Source: Parcubacteria group bacterium ADurb.Bin192 (lineage in GTDB: Bacteria > Patescibacteriota > Patescibacteriia > 2-12-FULL-60-25). Taken from it: a DNA stretch of 64,000 bases. The notes under the pieces were generated by a model, which was given only the letters and a program-made list of their open reading frames with translations, was not told the DNA's origin and searched no databases. This document shows, piece after piece, positions 1 to 6,626 of this stretch. The position numbers were made by a program, and so were the translations under genes. The stretch is taken from the NCBI GenBank assembly GCA_002070095.1, contig MWCR01000004.1, positions 1 through 64,000 of the forward strand. Reading direction: 5' to 3'. Within the stretch, counting starts at the first letter, position 1; each line of letters opens with the position of its first letter.

Positions 1-1980
1 ACCATCGCGCAGGGTGCCATTAAACCTTGGACGAGGATTGCGGGCAATCAGACCGCTCATTTGAAGTTGCTGGAAGCTGTCGGACGCAAGCACGGTTTTT
101 CCATACACCAAGAGGTCGGCCAATTGACGGCTGATGACATGAAGACGATTTTGGACGGCACGGGCGATGATATCTATGACGTTGAGGGCAAGTCCATGGT
201 TTTTCCCGGCATCCTGGCCTTGTTGGAAGAAAAGTACCGCCAGACCGATTCTGAATACGTGCAAAAGGAGATAGAGGGTTACATGCGTGTTTTGATCTGC
301 CCGGCCTGTAATGGTAAACGCTTGAATAAGACAGCGCTTGGTATAACCATTGCTGATAAAAACTTGGCCGATATCGTGGAGCTGTCTTTGGAGGAAGCGG
401 CCGCTTTTTTTGAAAGCATAAAAGTCAAAACTCCGTCTAAAATCAAGGAGAGTAAAATATCACGTCCAAAGGCCGGCGTTAAAAATGATGCTTTGGGATT
501 CACGGATCAGGAAAAAATGGTTATCAGCCGCGTTCAAGCCGAAGTTTTGAGGCGTGTCAAGAATTTATTGGACGTGGGACTCGGTTATCTCACTCTGGAC
601 AGAAGTGCGGTGTCGCTTTCCGGAGGCGAGTCGCAACGCGTCAGGCTGGCGGCTCAATTGGGCTCTGATTTGTCGGGTGTTATTTATATTCTGGATGAAC
701 CGTCAATCGGCCTGCATCAGCGCGACAACGAGAAGCTGATACAGACCATGAAGCGCTTGAGGGACATTGGCAATTCCGTTTTGGTGGTTGAGCATGACGA
801 AGCGGTGATGCAGGCCGCTGATTATATTGTGAATGTCGGCCCCGGAGCCGGTGAATATGGAGGCGAGATTGTGGCCGCCGGCACCTTGTCCGAACTGAAA
901 CGTAATAAAGAATCCGTGACCGGCGCATATTTGCAGGGGAAAAAGAAAATCAATCTGCCGAAAGCGCGCCGTAAGGGCAATGGCAAGCATCTGACTGTCA
1001 GGGGAGCCACGGAATTCAACCTTAAAGACATTGATTTTAAATTGCCCTTGGGCAAATTCGTCTGTGTAACCGGCGTGTCGGGTTCCGGTAAATCAACCTT
1101 GATTTTGGATATTTTGGGTCGCGCCTTATCAGCCACTTTGTATCATGCCAAGGATCTGCCCGGAGCCCATAAAAAGATAGAAGGTTTGGAAAATTTGGAT
1201 AAGGTGGTATCGGTTGACCAATCGCCCATCGGCCGTACTCCTCGTTCCAATCCTGCCACCTATACGGGCGTATTTACCGGCATCCGAGACCTGTTTACTA
1301 ATATACCGGAGGCCAAAATGCGCGGTTATGACGCGGGTAAGTTTTCTTTTAACGTGAAAGGCGGAGGCAGGTGCGAAGCTTGCGGAGGTGATGGTTATGT
1401 AAAGATAGAAATGCAATTTTTGTCCGATGTTTATTCGGAATGCAGTGAGTGTCATGGTAAGCGTTATAATGCAGAGGCTTTGGAAATTCATTATCGTGAG
1501 AAAAATATTGCCGATGTTTTGGACATGACCGTGGAAGAAGCTCGTCGTTTCTTTGTGGATCAGCCTTTGATTTATGAAAAGCTGTCGGTTTTGCACGAAG
1601 TGGGTTTGGGTTATATCCGCTTGGGGCAGCCGGCCACCACTCTTTCGGGCGGAGAAGCTCAACGCGTTAAATTGGCTACCGAGTTGTCCCGCCGCGCCAC
1701 GGGCAAGACCTTGTATATTTTGGATGAGCCGACAACCGGTTTGCATTTTGACGATATACAGCGTTTATTACAGGTGTTGAATGCCTTGGTCGACAAGGGT
1801 AATACGGTTTTGGTTATTGAGCATAATTTGGATGTGGTAAAATGCGCGGACTGGGTAGTGGATATGGGGCCGGAAGGCGGAGCTAAGGGCGGGTTGATTG
1901 TGGCCGAAGGTACGCCCGAAGAAATAGTCAAGCAAAAAAAGAGCGTGACGGCCAAGTATTTAAAGGATGTGCTGAAATAA
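1..1980 (+). CDS. uvrA: UvrABC excinuclease subunit A, 5'-truncated by window edge
   Basis: The reading frame is open from base 1, so the window holds roughly the last 659 codons of a protein usually about 940 residues long. UvrA dimers scan DNA for bulky lesions and load UvrB in nucleotide excision repair. Visible here are a CPAC zinc-ligand motif, the first ABC signature LSGGESQRVRLA with ILDEPSIGLH, a second Walker A (GVSGSGKST), the C-terminal zinc module (CEAC and CSEC pairs about 20 residues apart) and the second signature LSGGEAQRVKLA with ILDEPTTGLH. Both ATPase halves look intact. The TTG at 61 is an internal codon, not a start. A terminator follows directly. Confidence 0.97.
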   Translation, partial: TIAQGAIKPWTRIAGNQTAHLKLLEAVGRKHGFSIHQEVGQLTADDMKTILDGTGDDIYDVEGKSMVFPGILALLEEKYRQTDSEYVQKEIEGYMRVLICPACNGKRLNKTALGITIADKNLADIVELSLEEAAAFFESIKVKTPSKIKESKISRPKAGVKNDALGFTDQEKMVISRVQAEVLRRVKNLLDVGLGYLTLDRSAVSLSGGESQRVRLAAQLGSDLSGVIYILDEPSIGLHQRDNEKLIQTMKRLRDIGNSVLVVEHDEAVMQAADYIVNVGPGAGEYGGEIVAAGTLSELKRNKESVTGAYLQGKKKINLPKARRKGNGKHLTVRGATEFNLKDIDFKLPLGKFVCVTGVSGSGKSTLILDILGRALSATLYHAKDLPGAHKKIEGLENLDKVVSVDQSPIGRTPRSNPATYTGVFTGIRDLFTNIPEAKMRGYDAGKFSFNVKGGGRCEACGGDGYVKIEMQFLSDVYSECSECHGKRYNAEALEIHYREKNIADVLDMTVEEARRFFVDQPLIYEKLSVLHEVGLGYIRLGQPATTLSGGEAQRVKLATELSRRATGKTLYILDEPTTGLHFDDIQRLLQVLNALVDKGNTVLVIEHNLDVVKCADWVVDMGPEGGAKGGLIVAEGTPEEIVKQKKSVTAKYLKDVLK

Positions 1981-1988
1981 CGAGTGAT

Positions 1989-2010
1989 AAGCGGGGATAA
2001 ACCCCGCTTT
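1989..2010 (+). terminator. Intrinsic terminator after uvrA
   Basis: GCGGGG and CCCCGC arms enclose a short ATAAA loop and are followed by TTTATATTT. It ends the uvrA transcript before the next gene's own promoter. Confidence 0.75.
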
Positions 2011-2030
2011 ATATTTCTGATTTTTTCAGT

Positions 2031-2036
2031 TATAAT
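2031..2036 (+). promoter_or_regulatory. TATAAT box 8 bases before the start codon
   Basis: A perfect TATAAT ends 8 bases before the ATG at 2045, so transcription would begin at or next to the start codon. No SD-like sequence is present. No clear -35 is visible. This is one of a set of such sites in the window. Confidence 0.6.
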
Positions 2037-2044
2037 ACGGCCGT

Positions 2045-2899
2045 ATGAAATTAAAGTTACTTATCGGTCTAGCTGTTTTATTTATCAGTCCTTTAGCCGT
2101 TCAAGCTGTCAGTGTGGATTTGAATACGGTCACTTTGCGCTCGTCCAAGGCTACGGTAACGGCCGACGGTATCGATCAAACGATTATCAGGGTCAGTGTC
2201 AAAACACCAAATTATTTGGCGGCTTCCGGAGCCATGGTTCGCCTGACTTCCTCGAGAGGCACTTTGGACGAAATAACGCCCGCTGAAGCCACGACCAATG
2301 GCTTTGGTTCGGCTGAATTCTTGGTTCGTTCATTGAGAAACGGAACCACCACCATTATGGTGGAAGTGGAAGGTCAAAAAACTTCCAAGCAGGTGGGCGT
2401 GAGTTTTGTCAATGGTTTGGATGTGGGTTTAGCGCCCGGCAGTTTGATAAAAATACCCAGTGATAATGATGAAAACACTTATTCGGATTCAGCGGTTTAT
2501 TATTACGCGTCAAACGGACGGCGTTATGTCTTTCCGAATGAAAAAGTCTATTTCACTTGGTATACGTCTTTTGATAACGTCAGGGTCTTATCTCTGGAAG
2601 ACATGTCCAAAATACCCATTGGCGGTAATTTAACTTATCGTCCGGGCGTGAAGCCTGTTAAATTTCAAACCGATGATAAAGTGTACGCGGTTTATAAAGC
2701 CGGTGAATTACGTTGGATAAAAAGTGAGAATATCGCCAGGGGTATATACGGTCCGGACTGGATCTATAAGGTTGACGACATCAATGAAAGTTTCTATGTA
2801 AATTACAGTTTTGGCCCGCCGATTGAAAACGCGCTCGATTTTATGGCCGAAACCATAGCCAATAAATTTTCAACCATTGATAAAGACAGGGGATTCTAA
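2045..2899 (+). CDS. Secreted Ig-like surface protein
   Basis: A 284-residue exported protein. Residues 1 to about 21 form a signal peptide (hydrophobic core, AVQA cleavage motif). Residues about 25-120 resemble a bacterial Ig-like (invasin/Big_1 type) beta-sandwich, with phrases such as SKATVTADG and GTTTIMVEVEG. The C-terminal part contains YVFPNEKVYFTWY, TYRPGVKPVKF and KVYAVYKAGELRWI, which I recognise as a recurrent domain of Patescibacteria secreted proteins, without known function. It probably sits in or on the cell envelope. The gene is monocistronic, between a terminator and a convergent terminator. The domain assignment comes from pattern recognition, not a search. Confidence 0.75.
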   Translation: MKLKLLIGLAVLFISPLAVQAVSVDLNTVTLRSSKATVTADGIDQTIIRVSVKTPNYLAASGAMVRLTSSRGTLDEITPAEATTNGFGSAEFLVRSLRNGTTTIMVEVEGQKTSKQVGVSFVNGLDVGLAPGSLIKIPSDNDENTYSDSAVYYYASNGRRYVFPNEKVYFTWYTSFDNVRVLSLEDMSKIPIGGNLTYRPGVKPVKFQTDDKVYAVYKAGELRWIKSENIARGIYGPDWIYKVDDINESFYVNYSFGPPIENALDFMAETIANKFSTIDKDRGF

Positions 2900-2901
2900 A
2901 T

Positions 2902-2931
2902 AAAAACTCCGTGATATTCACGGAGTTTTTA
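2902..2931. terminator. Bidirectional terminator
   Basis: A perfect stem AAAAACTCCGTGA/TCACGGAGTTTTT lies between two convergent genes. It has a T-run on each strand, so it can serve both the surface-protein gene and leftward rplS. Confidence 0.85.
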
Positions 2932-2932
2932 T

Positions 2933-3331
2933 TTATTCGGTTTTAGCCGTCTCTTCTTTAGTTGTTGCTTTTGGCGCTGAAGCCGCTTGTTTGACTTTGG
3001 GCTTCAGTTCTTTAAGCTTCTTTTTGCTGGTGCGCACAAAATTCAAAACTTTACGGCGGGTTTTAAGCTGGTTAACCAATTCCACTTTGGCAATGGACGG
3101 CAAGGTGAGAGGGAATATTTTTTCCACGCCCACGCCGTTGCTGATTTTGCGGACGGTCATGGTCTTGTGGTTTTTTGAACCGCGGACATTAATTACCAGG
3201 CCTTCATAGACCTGAATGCGTTCTTTTTCTTCGCCCTTGGGGTTTTTTTCACGGATTTTTTGGTGAACTTTGATGTTCATGCCGGATTTCACCTCTGTGG
3301 GGGCGATTTCTTGTAAATTGGATGCAGACAT
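2933..3331 (-). CDS. rplS: Ribosomal protein L19
   Basis: bL19 of the large subunit, at the 30S-50S interface. The family core is clear: NIKVHQKI, RIQVYEGLVI, RKISNGVGVEKIFPL and TRRKVLNFVR. The C-terminus is extended by about 25 Ala/Lys/Thr-rich residues. I place the start at 3331 (MSASNLQ); an ATG at 3346 (MPPLS) is also possible, and neither has a good SD. The gene is last in a leftward operon with the nucleotide kinase and pseudouridine synthase. The usual trmD and rimM neighbours are absent. Confidence 0.95.
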   Translation of the reverse strand: MSASNLQEIAPTEVKSGMNIKVHQKIREKNPKGEEKERIQVYEGLVINVRGSKNHKTMTVRKISNGVGVEKIFPLTLPSIAKVELVNQLKTRRKVLNFVRTSKKKLKELKPKVKQAASAPKATTKEETAKTE

Positions 3332-3356
3332 AGATAATGGGGGCATGTTACCCGAA

Positions 3357-3917
3357 TCAGGCTTGGGAGTCAAGTCTGGTCCGCAGGGCTTTAAGAACCA
3401 AATCTGCCGTTTGGTTAGCGCTTTTTAACTCGGCCGTGTCAAGCACCAAATCATAGTGTTTAGGGTCCTTATAATCCACGTTGTAAAACGCACTGTACCT
3501 TTTGGTATCGGACTGAACTCTTTTTTCAATTATGTCCCTGACTTTTTCCGGATCGGCAGGCAGTGATTCATCCGGTCTTTGCTCCCGGGATTTAATCAGA
3601 CGGTCGGCGGCGGTTTTTGAATCGCAGTCTAAAAATATTTTGTATGAATTGGGAATAAACAACCAAGAAAGACGTCCCTCAATGACAAAATTGTCATTTT
3701 CTTGACCCAGTTTTTTTTGATATTCATCAACCGTGGTATCTGTTGTCTTGTCGGTTTCTCCCAGACGGTTTAATTCGTCCAAGGTCAGCCCTCTGTCAAG
3801 AGCGATTTTTCCTCTTAATTCACCGGCTGAAAAAAAATTATAATTTAATTTTTCGGCTATTATTTTACCCACCGTGGTTTTACCGGAACCGGGCATGCCG
3901 GAAATCGTAACAATCAT
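3357..3917 (-). CDS. (d)CMP kinase-like nucleotide kinase
   Basis: A 186-residue P-loop kinase with Walker A GMPGSGKTT at residues 7-15. Length and sequence resemble the short archaeal-type cytidylate kinases (AAA_33/Cytidylate_kin2), which phosphorylate CMP/dCMP with ATP. The segments FVIEGRLSWLF (substrate site) and the later KSREQRP (lid arginines) fit that family. The ATG at 3917 is preferred over an in-frame TTG at 3923. It lies 7 bases after rluD and just ahead of rplS, so it is likely co-transcribed. The exact substrate is inferred; adenylate-kinase-like activity is not excluded, although a separate adk exists at 48965. Confidence 0.8.
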   Translation of the reverse strand: MIVTISGMPGSGKTTVGKIIAEKLNYNFFSAGELRGKIALDRGLTLDELNRLGETDKTTDTTVDEYQKKLGQENDNFVIEGRLSWLFIPNSYKIFLDCDSKTAADRLIKSREQRPDESLPADPEKVRDIIEKRVQSDTKRYSAFYNVDYKDPKHYDLVLDTAELKSANQTADLVLKALRTRLDSQA

Positions 3918-3924
3918 AGTCAAG

Positions 3925-4881
3925 TTATTTGGTTATTTTGTGGACCAGATCATTGAATGTTTGATCCGGTGCAATGGAAAAATGCAAGACTTCTTGCGTA
4001 GCCGGATCCGTGAAGGATAACTTAATGCTTTGCAGCATTATTCTGCCTTGGGATTTAAGGCTGTTTTTTTTCGGATTTTTTTCGGTGTATAAAGTGTCTC
4101 CAACCACCGGGCATCCGATGGCAAACAAATGAGCTCTTATCTGATGTGTGCGTCCTGAAAAAATATCCAATTCAAGCAGAGAGTAATTTTTCAGTGTTTT
4201 CAATACTTTGTAGTGCGTCCAAGCAACCTGGCCTTCGGTTTCGTGAGACGGACGGGCGGCCATGCGCGGTTTGGATTTTGAACGCGCGATTTTAAATTTA
4301 ATCTCTCCCTGCTCTTTGGGCGGTCGGCCATGCACCAAGGCTATATAGCTTTTTTGAGTTTTCCTTTGTGCAAATTGTTGTTTCAGGTCATCGAAGGCTT
4401 TTTGCGTTTTGGCAACCACCATCAGTCCGCTCACATCTCGATCCAGGCGATGCACAATGCCCGGTCTTTGGGGGTCTTCGCCGATTTTGGCCATGGAAGG
4501 ATATTTTTTGAGCAGAATATCGACCAGGGTCCCGTCCGGGTGTTTGGCATCCGGGTGCACCAGCAGACCGGCCGGTTTATTAATCAATATCCAGTCCTTT
4601 GTTTGGTGAACGACCATTTTTTCCAGCTTGGGCAGATGCATGGGGGATCGAGTTTGTTTTTCGGCTTGCTGTTCGGGCGAGTCTGTTCTTGGACGGCGAT
4701 TAATTTTTTGTCCGGCTTTCAAGAAAGTATGTACGGCTGTTTTTTTACCGTCAATGAAAAATTCGCCGTTTTTTATTTTTTTAGCCAGAGCACTTCTGGT
4801 CAAATCAGGTATTTGTTCGGCTAAAAAAATATCCAGGCGCTGCCCGGCCGACCATTCATCCACTGACCAAGTATTTTTCAT
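3925..4881 (-). CDS. RluD-family 23S rRNA pseudouridine synthase
   Basis: A 318-residue enzyme that isomerises uridines in structured rRNA. Residues about 1-70 form an S4 RNA-binding domain (RLDIFLAEQIPDLTRSALAKKIK). The catalytic domain follows, with the catalytic aspartate in HRLDRDVSGLMVVAK and the later motif GRTHQIRAHL. The length fits RluC/RluD/RluA-type proteins. It is the first gene of the leftward rplS operon. Which uridine it modifies cannot be told from sequence. Confidence 0.93.
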   Translation of the reverse strand: MKNTWSVDEWSAGQRLDIFLAEQIPDLTRSALAKKIKNGEFFIDGKKTAVHTFLKAGQKINRRPRTDSPEQQAEKQTRSPMHLPKLEKMVVHQTKDWILINKPAGLLVHPDAKHPDGTLVDILLKKYPSMAKIGEDPQRPGIVHRLDRDVSGLMVVAKTQKAFDDLKQQFAQRKTQKSYIALVHGRPPKEQGEIKFKIARSKSKPRMAARPSHETEGQVAWTHYKVLKTLKNYSLLELDIFSGRTHQIRAHLFAIGCPVVGDTLYTEKNPKKNSLKSQGRIMLQSIKLSFTDPATQEVLHFSIAPDQTFNDLVHKITK

Positions 4882-4907
4882 ATGTTGATAGGTTACCGTA
4901 ATTCACT

Positions 4908-4942
4908 TAAAAAAAACAGCCTCCCGGAGCGGCCGGGAAGGC
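4908..4942 (-). terminator. Intrinsic terminator of the small leftward gene
   Basis: On the minus strand a GC-rich stem (CCGG...CCGG core with CCTCCC/GGGAGG-type arms) is followed by CTGTTTTTTTT. It lies about 20 bases beyond the stop of the gene at 4962-5180. Confidence 0.75.
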
Positions 4943-4961
4943 CGAGTGCACGAAGGTGATG

Positions 4962-5180
4962 TTATCCCCTCCGGAGCATCTTCAGCTGGTCGCCCAGCTT
5001 GTCGCCTAGCTTGGCGAAAGCGAAAGAAGGTCTTTCTTTCTCTGCGAATGGTTGTTCTGCAGGATGATTGGCACCTGCGTCGTTTAGATCTTGTTGGGCG
5101 GTTCGCCTCAACTCTTGACTGGTCTGCAGACTGCCATTCGAAGCACGGTCGACTCGACGCCCCATCCCTGACATACCCAT
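4962..5180 (-). CDS. Small SD-led protein of unknown function
   Basis: I do not recognise this 72-residue polar, basic protein (start MGMSGMGRRVD, end KMLRRG). It is supported as a gene by a complete expression unit: a consensus promoter (5234-5262), a GGAGG site 5 bases before the ATG at 5180, and an intrinsic terminator after the stop. There are no membrane segments or cysteines. An in-frame upstream ATG at 5219 lacks an SD and was not used. It is transcribed divergently from another small gene at 5344, with 163 bases between their start codons. Confidence 0.6.
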   Translation of the reverse strand: MGMSGMGRRVDRASNGSLQTSQELRRTAQQDLNDAGANHPAEQPFAEKERPSFAFAKLGDKLGDQLKMLRRG

Positions 5181-5233
5181 TCGAACCTCCGACATTGTTC
5201 TTGGGCCAAAATTGGCCAATGAAGATGATTCTG

Positions 5234-5262
5234 AGCATAAAGAGGTTTGTTGATTCTGTCAA
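5234..5262 (-). promoter_or_regulatory. Consensus promoter, leftward small gene
   Basis: Minus strand TTGACA (5257-5262), 17-base spacer, TATGCT (5234-5239). It directs transcription into the gene starting at 5180. Confidence 0.75.
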
Positions 5263-5267
5263 GCCTA

Positions 5268-5296
5268 TTGACAGCGTGTCTGATATCTTGTATTTT
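5268..5296 (+). promoter_or_regulatory. Promoter, rightward small gene
   Basis: TTGACA (5268-5273), 17-base spacer, TATTTT (5291-5296). Its -35 lies only 5 bases from the -35 of the divergent promoter, so a regulator bound here would affect both. Confidence 0.7.
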
Positions 5297-5343
5297 GGGC
5301 TATCGACAAGTTAACCCCGAGCAATGACTGCTAGGAGGTCGGC

Positions 5344-5580
5344 ATGAACAAAGGTGATGATTGTGAGCAGTTGGCTCGGTCGGCCGTGGCTTTAGCAAGG
5401 CACTCTCAACTTCATGATCTCACCATGTGCCAAGCCAGACGGCTGCTGGAAGCTTGGAACAACGAATCGGTTTCTGTCCATTGGGATAAGACCGAGAAGG
5501 AATTGGTAATCAAGGCTATCATGGGTCTGGTTGGCCGGTTCCCTTCCATTAATGTTCGTTTTTCCATCACGACAGCCTAA
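5344..5580 (+). CDS. Small SD-led protein of unknown function
   Basis: An unrecognised 78-residue soluble protein (start MNKGDDCEQLAR). Its C-terminal half, SVHWDKTEKELVIKAIMGLVGRF, looks like a short beta-alpha unit. Support for the gene is a TTGACA promoter at 5268-5296, a GGAGG at 5335-5339 just before the ATG, and a terminator 28 bases after the stop. The base composition and the strong SD contrast with the ribosomal genes. It shares a compact intergenic control region with the divergent gene at 4962-5180; co-regulation is inferred. Confidence 0.6.
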   Translation: MNKGDDCEQLARSAVALARHSQLHDLTMCQARRLLEAWNNESVSVHWDKTEKELVIKAIMGLVGRFPSINVRFSITTA

Positions 5581-5607
5581 AGCTCTTGTCGTCCGCCTCC
5601 TTTTCTC

Positions 5608-5631
5608 GAGCCGCCTCCCGGCTCTATTTTT
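5608..5631 (+). terminator. Intrinsic terminator
   Basis: GAGCCG/CGGCTC stem with a CCTCC loop, followed by TATTTTTT. It ends the transcript of the 78-residue gene. Confidence 0.8.
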
Positions 5632-5640
5632 TATTAACGC

Positions 5641-5788
5641 AACAAAAATCCCCCATATCTTTAGTATGTAGGGGGACTTACCAAGCCATTAACCCAACTT
5701 CGCATAAAGCTTCGATGGGTTCAACTGCGAGGGACACTCCCCATAGCTTCACGACGCGCAAAGCGCTAATAAGTGGAGCGACGGGGAG
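5641..5788 (-). repeat. Three-hairpin tRNA trailer, copy 1
   Basis: Directly downstream of tRNA-Ile(UAU) on the minus strand lie three successive hairpins. They are ACTCCCC/GGGGAGT (5736-5789), AACCCA/TGGGTT around a CGCATAAAGC core (about 5691-5721), and a CCCCC/GGGGG terminator with a T-run (5643-5676). The whole stretch is closely similar, by eye, to the trailer of tRNA-Arg at 23351-23491. It also accounts for the otherwise gene-free 5632-5788 interval. Confidence 0.8.
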
Positions 5789-5863
5789 TGGTGGGCGCTG
5801 TAGGATTTGAACCTACGACCCGATGTGTATAAGACATCTGCTCTACCGCTGAGCTAAGCGCCC
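5789..5863 (-). tRNA. tRNA-Ile (anticodon UAU)
   Basis: A full cloverleaf: acceptor GGGCGCT/AGCGCCC, D-stem GCTC/GAGC, anticodon stem GATGT/ACATC with loop CTTATAC, T-arm GTAGG/CCTAC, and an encoded CCA (5789-5791). The anticodon TAT reads AUA directly, which in most bacteria is read by lysidine-modified tRNA-Ile2(CAU). Confidence 0.93.
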
Positions 5864-5883
5864 GTGATTTTTCGGCTGACGAC

Positions 5884-5912
5884 AATTTACATGGAAAATT
5901 CTTTTTTATCAA
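5884..5912 (-). promoter_or_regulatory. Promoter of tRNA-Ile(UAU)
   Basis: Minus strand TTGATA (5907-5912), 17-base spacer, TAAATT (5884-5889). It sits about 20 bases before the tRNA 5' end. Confidence 0.7.
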
Positions 5913-5918
5913 GAGTGT

Positions 5919-6626
5919 TTAGAGCAAGGTATTCATATGATCCTCGGGCACCGTATGCTGTCCGCAGGTCATCCATGACCAGCGCACAAGCGGGTCTCCG
6001 GGTTTGGCTGATTTGACATAAGCGACGGACAAAGGGTCGTGCGCATAACCGCAGCCGATATCTTGCTTCAGTTTATCCCGCAACTCACGCATAAAAAGTT
6101 CTCTTTGGGCTTTGGCGATAATACTGGCTGCGCCCACGTGGCGATAAGACAGGTCGGCTCGATTTTCAGCTTTTAGTGTATTGATATCCGGCCAAGAGGA
6201 CAAATAGGCTAAAAGTCTTCTGAAAGGCATGGTTTTACGCACCGGAGCATCGATCATGATTTCGGCCGGAGTTTCCGGGTGCGCTTGATAAAAAAGTTTG
6301 ATTAACTCGGCCATGTGTTTGATTTCCAGGCCGTTTAAAGTCACCTTTCTGTCTCGTACCGCTTCATCTATTTCCGGAGGATGAATGACGGCCGTGGCGT
6401 GCCAGCATCTTTGTTTCAGGGCGTCGGCCAACTTGTCTCTTTTGTCCGGCGCGATCAGTTTGCTGTCCGTGACATTGTGCTTGGCGCACCAATACTTGTC
6501 TTTGTTGGTTAAAGCGCAAATGGCAATGACCATGGGTCCGATCACCGGGCCTCGTCCGGCTTCGTCCACGCCGACTCGTCTTAAATCCTGTCGGGCGGGA
6601 TGCGGGCGGGCGTCTGGATTTTTCAT
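5919..6626 (-). CDS. rnhB: Ribonuclease HII
   Basis: A 235-residue type 2 RNase H that cuts RNA in RNA-DNA hybrids and removes misincorporated ribonucleotides. Catalytic acidic residues are visible in GVDEAGRGPVIGPM near the N-terminus and in IMIDAP further on, with the conserved GAASIIAKAQRE. The DEAGRGPVIGPMV and GCGYAHDP signatures look closer to archaeal/eukaryotic RNase H2 than to the common bacterial DEAGRGPLAGP form. The start at 6626 overlaps the pepF stop as ATGA, implying coupling; upstream in-frame codons were rejected for that reason. Confidence 0.93.
   Translation of the reverse strand: MKNPDARPHPARQDLRRVGVDEAGRGPVIGPMVIAICALTNKDKYWCAKHNVTDSKLIAPDKRDKLADALKQRCWHATAVIHPPEIDEAVRDRKVTLNGLEIKHMAELIKLFYQAHPETPAEIMIDAPVRKTMPFRRLLAYLSSWPDINTLKAENRADLSYRHVGAASIIAKAQRELFMRELRDKLKQDIGCGYAHDPLSVAYVKSAKPGDPLVRWSWMTCGQHTVPEDHMNTLL

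Noticed and set aside
1129-1746. A 205-codon minus-strand frame inside uvrA
   Set aside because: It lies entirely antisense to a well-conserved coding region with intact ABC motifs, and has no start signals.
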